From BTUB01 sp963836585 (GTDB lineage: Bacteria > Babelota > Babeliae > Babelales > Vermiphilaceae): a stretch of 64,000 bases of DNA. Position numbers and translations under genes: made by a program. The stretch spans positions 310,001 through 374,000 of the forward strand of contig CAWIJV010000001.1 in the NCBI GenBank assembly GCA_963836585.1. Reading direction: 5' to 3'. Numbering within the stretch: position 1 is the stretch's first letter; every line of letters starts with the position of its first letter. The notes beneath the pieces were generated by a model that was not told the DNA's origin, ran no database searches, and saw only the letters and a program-made list of their open reading frames with translations. Shown here piece by piece: positions 60,638-64,000 of the stretch.

Positions 60638-63600
60638 ATGAAGTATCAAATCATCCAAAATGTCAAAAAAGCCTATATTGTTACACACACACACACACAC
60701 ACACACACTTTCTCTCTTTTAGTATTCCTATTTTTTAGTCATCACTCTTTGCATCGTGCCCCACCAATTCAGCACAATTTTGTAACGTCTGCGTGAATGG
60801 CATTATCATTGCCAATACGGGCATTTTTAATAATTTAACGGTAACCGGCGCCAGTATATTTGAAGGCCCGGTGACAATTACTAACACCACCGAAAGTTTC
60901 GCGTGCGATGAGGGCGCACTCGTAATTGACGGTGGTGTTGGCATTATGGGTAATCTGAATGTGTGCGGTGCGATCACCGCAACCGGTGGCATCAGCTTCA
61001 CCGGGCCATTGATAATTCTGGATCATACGCAAAGCCCAATTGCTCCGGCGGTGCACTCGCCGTGCCTAATGGTGGCGTTGGCATTGGTGGAAATCTCAAT
61101 GTCTGCGGTACTGGAACCTTTGGCAGTCCCGTGATTATCACTTCAACGGCCACCGGATCTTCATGCTCTGAAGGCGCATTGGTGGTTTATGGCGATGTGG
61201 GTATAGAGGGTAATTTAAATGTGTGCGGGCAAGCTACTATCGGCGGTGCGCGCAATGGCGGATTGTTAAGCGGAGAAGGACTGAGAAAAAATCCGTTCGT
61301 GCTGCCTGCCCGTCGGAGCCTTGGCGTAGTCGGGAGCTTGTCGAAGCATGTTTTGGATGGTGAATTCCGATCAGTTCCATGCACCGGTCCAACATTAAAA
61401 CTAGAAGTTCTTGGCGACGTGGGCATTTTGGATAATTTATATGTGTGCGGCAATCAAGAAGTTGGTGGCAACTCAACGATCAATGGCAATCTGAATGTTG
61501 CAGGTACCGGGACATTTGGCAACGTAAGTTCTACCGGCAATGTGACCTTCAACAATTTTACCGTGAATGGTACAGGAACGATCAATAATCTAGTGGTGAA
61601 TAATGCCACGATTAATAATTTAACGGTGACTGGTAGCACTCAGCTGAATAATGTTACCGTGAATAATCTCACCGGAAATAATGGTGCATTTGCTAATCTC
61701 ACGGTGACAGGCAGCAGTACGCTTAATACTGAAACGGTAAATGTGATTACCGGCGGCACCGGAAGTTTCAATACCTTGAGCGCGAATACTCTGAATGTTA
61801 ATAATCTGAATGTTACCGGTCCATTAAGCATCAGCAATACTACCAATAGTATCGCATGTACCAATGGGGCTCTTGCCGTGAGTGGTGGGGTTGGCATCGC
61901 AAAAGATTTGATGGTGTGTGGAACAGTTACCGCATTAAATGGATTTAGTGGTCCGGGTAGCATAGGAAATACAGGTCCAATAGGAGCGACTGGTCCTCAA
62001 GGTGCTACTGGCCCAACCGGAGCTACCGGAAATACTGGTGCAACTGGACCCACTGGATCAACGGGCGCAGTAGGTGCGACAGGCCCAAATGGCCCTCAAG
62101 GTGCAACGGGCCCGACTGGATCTTTTAATACTTCCAATCCGGTAATCTTTAGCAATACGGGCAATGCTAGTGGGTGCACCGGTGGTTCTCCGGCAGTCAT
62201 TGTTGCCGGTGGCGAAGTGATTTTTGGTAACTTAGGTGTTGGCAGTAATCTGGTGGTTTGCGGTAGCATGAGTGGCGCAAACTTAAATACTAATGTTTTA
62301 AGCAGTTCCGCAAATTGCAATCTCTCAATTGGCGATAACACTAATCCTGTGAGTAATGGAACAAGTAATACCGCACTGGGTGAAAATGCCTTACAAAATA
62401 CTACCGCTTCAGATAATACAGCTGTTGGATGCGATGCATTGCAAAATGTGATAAGTGGTGGCAACAATGTAGGCATTGGTTTTCAAGCGATGCAAAATGC
62501 TTCCGGATCAAGCACCAATGTGGCGATCGGTCAGGATGCGATGCAAAATTCTGCTAGCTCAAGTACCAATGTGGCCATTGGCAATACGGCAATGAGAAAT
62601 GGTTCCGGTACTAATAACGTGGCTATTGGTAATGCGGCGATGTCTGCAGCGACCGGATCAAGTACTAATGTGGCCATCGGGCTTGATGCAATGCAAAATG
62701 CCGGCAATGGTTCAAATACAAATGTGGCAATTGGCAGTACGGCAATGCAAAATAGTTCTGGTACTAATAATGTAGCAATTGGTAATGCGGCGATGGCTGC
62801 TGCCCCTAGCGCAAGCACTAATGTGGCAATTGGTCTTAATGCAATGCAAAATGGTAGTGGTTCCAATAATGTTGCTATTGGTCAAAATACAATACGTAAT
62901 GGGACAGGAATAGATAACATAGCCATTGGGCCCAATGCGCTCACTAATGTATTCGGTTCATATAATGTTGCTCTTGGTTTAGATTCGTTGGAAAATGTTG
63001 GTTCAGCAAGCACTAATGTGGCGATTGGGAAAGCTGTTTTAGGAAATGCTGCCGGAGCAAGCACCAATATAGCACTTGGTAGTTTAACTATGCAATTTGC
63101 CGCCAATGCTAGTAATAATGTGGCATTAGGCACTGATGCAATGCAAAATGCAAGTGGTGCAACTAATAATGTGGCTTTAGGGAGTTCCGCTATGCAAAAT
63201 GCCAGCGGTTCTAATAATGTTGCTCTTGGTCAACTTTCAATGGCTAATGGGACAGGGATAGATAATGTAGCAATTGGCAATCATGCACTAGCGAGCGTAC
63301 TTGGTTCATATAACGTGGCAATTGGTTTTGAGCCATTGCTAAATGCTGGCGTATCTAATACTAATATAGCAGTTGGTTTTCTCACTATGCAAAATGCGAC
63401 GGGTACCGCATCAAATATAGCATTAGGAAGTAGTTCAATGCAAAATGCGGTGGGAGCAAGTACCAATGTGGCTTTAGGGAGTTCCGCGATGCAAAATGCG
63501 AGCGGCGCAACCCTCAATGTGGCATTGGGTAATAATGCAATGCAAAATTGTACTGCAGCGACTAATAATGTAGTTCTTGGTGCTAATGCGATGATGAATG

Positions 63601-64000
63601 GCGGAGGATTTAATAATGTGGCAATTGGTAGCAATGCCATGCAAAATGTGGCAACGGGGACCTTTAATGTAGCCATTGGGCAGGAAGTAATGCAAAATAA
63701 TAGCGGTGCATACACCGATATTGCAATTGGTTATCAGGCATTAAAAAATGCCATAAATGCTACTTATAATGTGGCTATTGGTACTCACTCAATGCAATTT
63801 GCTATTGGCGCTTATGATACTATCGCTATAGGGGATTTAACGGCCCAAAACTTAGGCGTTAACAACCAACTCAATGTAGCAATTTGCCGACGCGCAATGC
63901 AATATGCAAGTGGATGCTCATATAATGTGGCGATTGGCTTTGATGCTCTGGCAAATTGCCACGCGAACTTCAATGTAGCAATTGGATTTGATACTATGGC
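60638..64000 (+). CDS. Surface protein with collagen-like segment and YadA-head-like repeats (5' frameshifts, runs off the window)
   Basis: This is the sister of 6308-10153. The mature start (NVCVNGIIIANTGIFNNLTV) is almost identical. After a missing base near 61037 the frame is open to the right edge. It contains GNLNVCG-type repeats, a collagen-like Gly-X-Y run at 61950-62120 (about 19 triplets such as GPTGATGNTGATGPTG), and head repeats (NVAIGNAAM) to the end. The signal region from ATG 60638 is in another frame and holds an AC repeat, and a base is missing near 60750. The C-terminus, perhaps another S74 domain, lies beyond the window. Confidence 0.78.
60683..60708 (+). repeat. (AC)13 microsatellite in the signal-peptide region
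   Basis: Thirteen AC dinucleotides translate as alternating Thr-His just before the hydrophobic core (FSLLVFLFF) of the signal peptide. Changes in copy number would change the frame. With 13 units the hydrophobic core is read in frame from ATG 60638. Confidence 0.8.
61285..61352 (+). repeat. In-frame palindromic repeat inside the second surface protein
   Basis: AATCCGTTCGTGCTGCC ... GAGCCTTGGCGTAGTCGGGA then GCTTGTCGAAGCATG is an interspersed repeat core translated as NPFVLPARRSLGVVGSLSKH. It occupies the position where the sister gene carries a different repeat fragment (6915-6962). Confidence 0.72.
61950..62120 (+). repeat. Collagen-like Gly-X-Y coding repeat
   Basis: About 19 Gly-X-Y triplets rich in Thr, Ala and Pro (GATGPQGATGPTGATG). 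Such segments form trimeric rods in bacterial surface proteins. It is absent from the sister gene at 6308. Confidence 0.9.

Overview
The window reads as a chromosomal segment of a small-genome, host-associated bacterium, most consistent with Candidatus Dependentiae (TM6/Babeliae). That is an inference from gene content: many ankyrin-repeat proteins with signal peptides, two signal-peptide SET proteins, an ankyrin protein with an F-box-like motif and one with a J-domain, a Tol-type envelope system, and compact housekeeping clusters. The lineage is not proven by any marker here. REGIONS: 1-2653 is the end of the alpha ribosomal operon (rpsK', rpsD, rpoA, rplQ) followed by a NifU-type Fe-S protein. 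2722-6201 (minus) holds an M50-like membrane protein broken by a frameshift, and SbcC. 6308-10153 is a giant YadA-head-like surface protein ending in an S74 self-cleaving chaperone domain; a sister gene with a collagen-like segment starts at 60638 and runs off the right edge. 10195-10490 is a multi-hairpin non-coding element, followed by a decayed MNT/HEPN/XRE module. 11659-15018 is tolQ-tolR-tolA-like-tolB. 15138-22160 holds ankyrin genes, ftsH, rpmB and rpsT. 22146-25811 holds PBP2, a Xer recombinase and an ankyrin gene on the minus strand. 26058-32033 contains two paralogous membrane regulators, each divergent from an unannotated tiny ORF encoding a hydrophobic peptide ending in FPP(Q/R)G. 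I consider this the most likely undescribed system: a peptide-signalling pair with NtrC-like, membrane-bound receptors. 32118-35586 holds nth and a nested pair of insertion sequences. 35668-38631 holds the F-box-like/ankyrin and ankyrin/J-domain genes. 38741-50019 is largely housekeeping (thrS, PhoH-type, yidD, rnpA, rpmH, trxB, tig, tRNA-Leu, tRNA-Lys, frr, tsf, argS) with small secreted proteins. 50137-56180 holds an ankyrin gene, an M48 peptidase, mnmA and two SET genes separated by the second IS copy. 56221-60483 holds a CDP-alcohol phosphotransferase, more multi-hairpin elements, ssb, a ParD-like antitoxin and a broken outer-membrane barrel. NON-CODING: the chromosome is strewn with modular palindromic repeats. 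One form folds as an 89-nt cloverleaf (38635-38723), and its arms change sequence between copies while keeping pairing. Fragments of the same repeat are embedded in frame inside at least four protein genes, like Rickettsia palindromic elements. QUALITY WARNING: at least eleven single-base frameshifts, many at homopolymers, hit essential genes (thrS, argS) as well as others. They are more likely consensus errors than biology, so broken-gene calls here need read-level confirmation.
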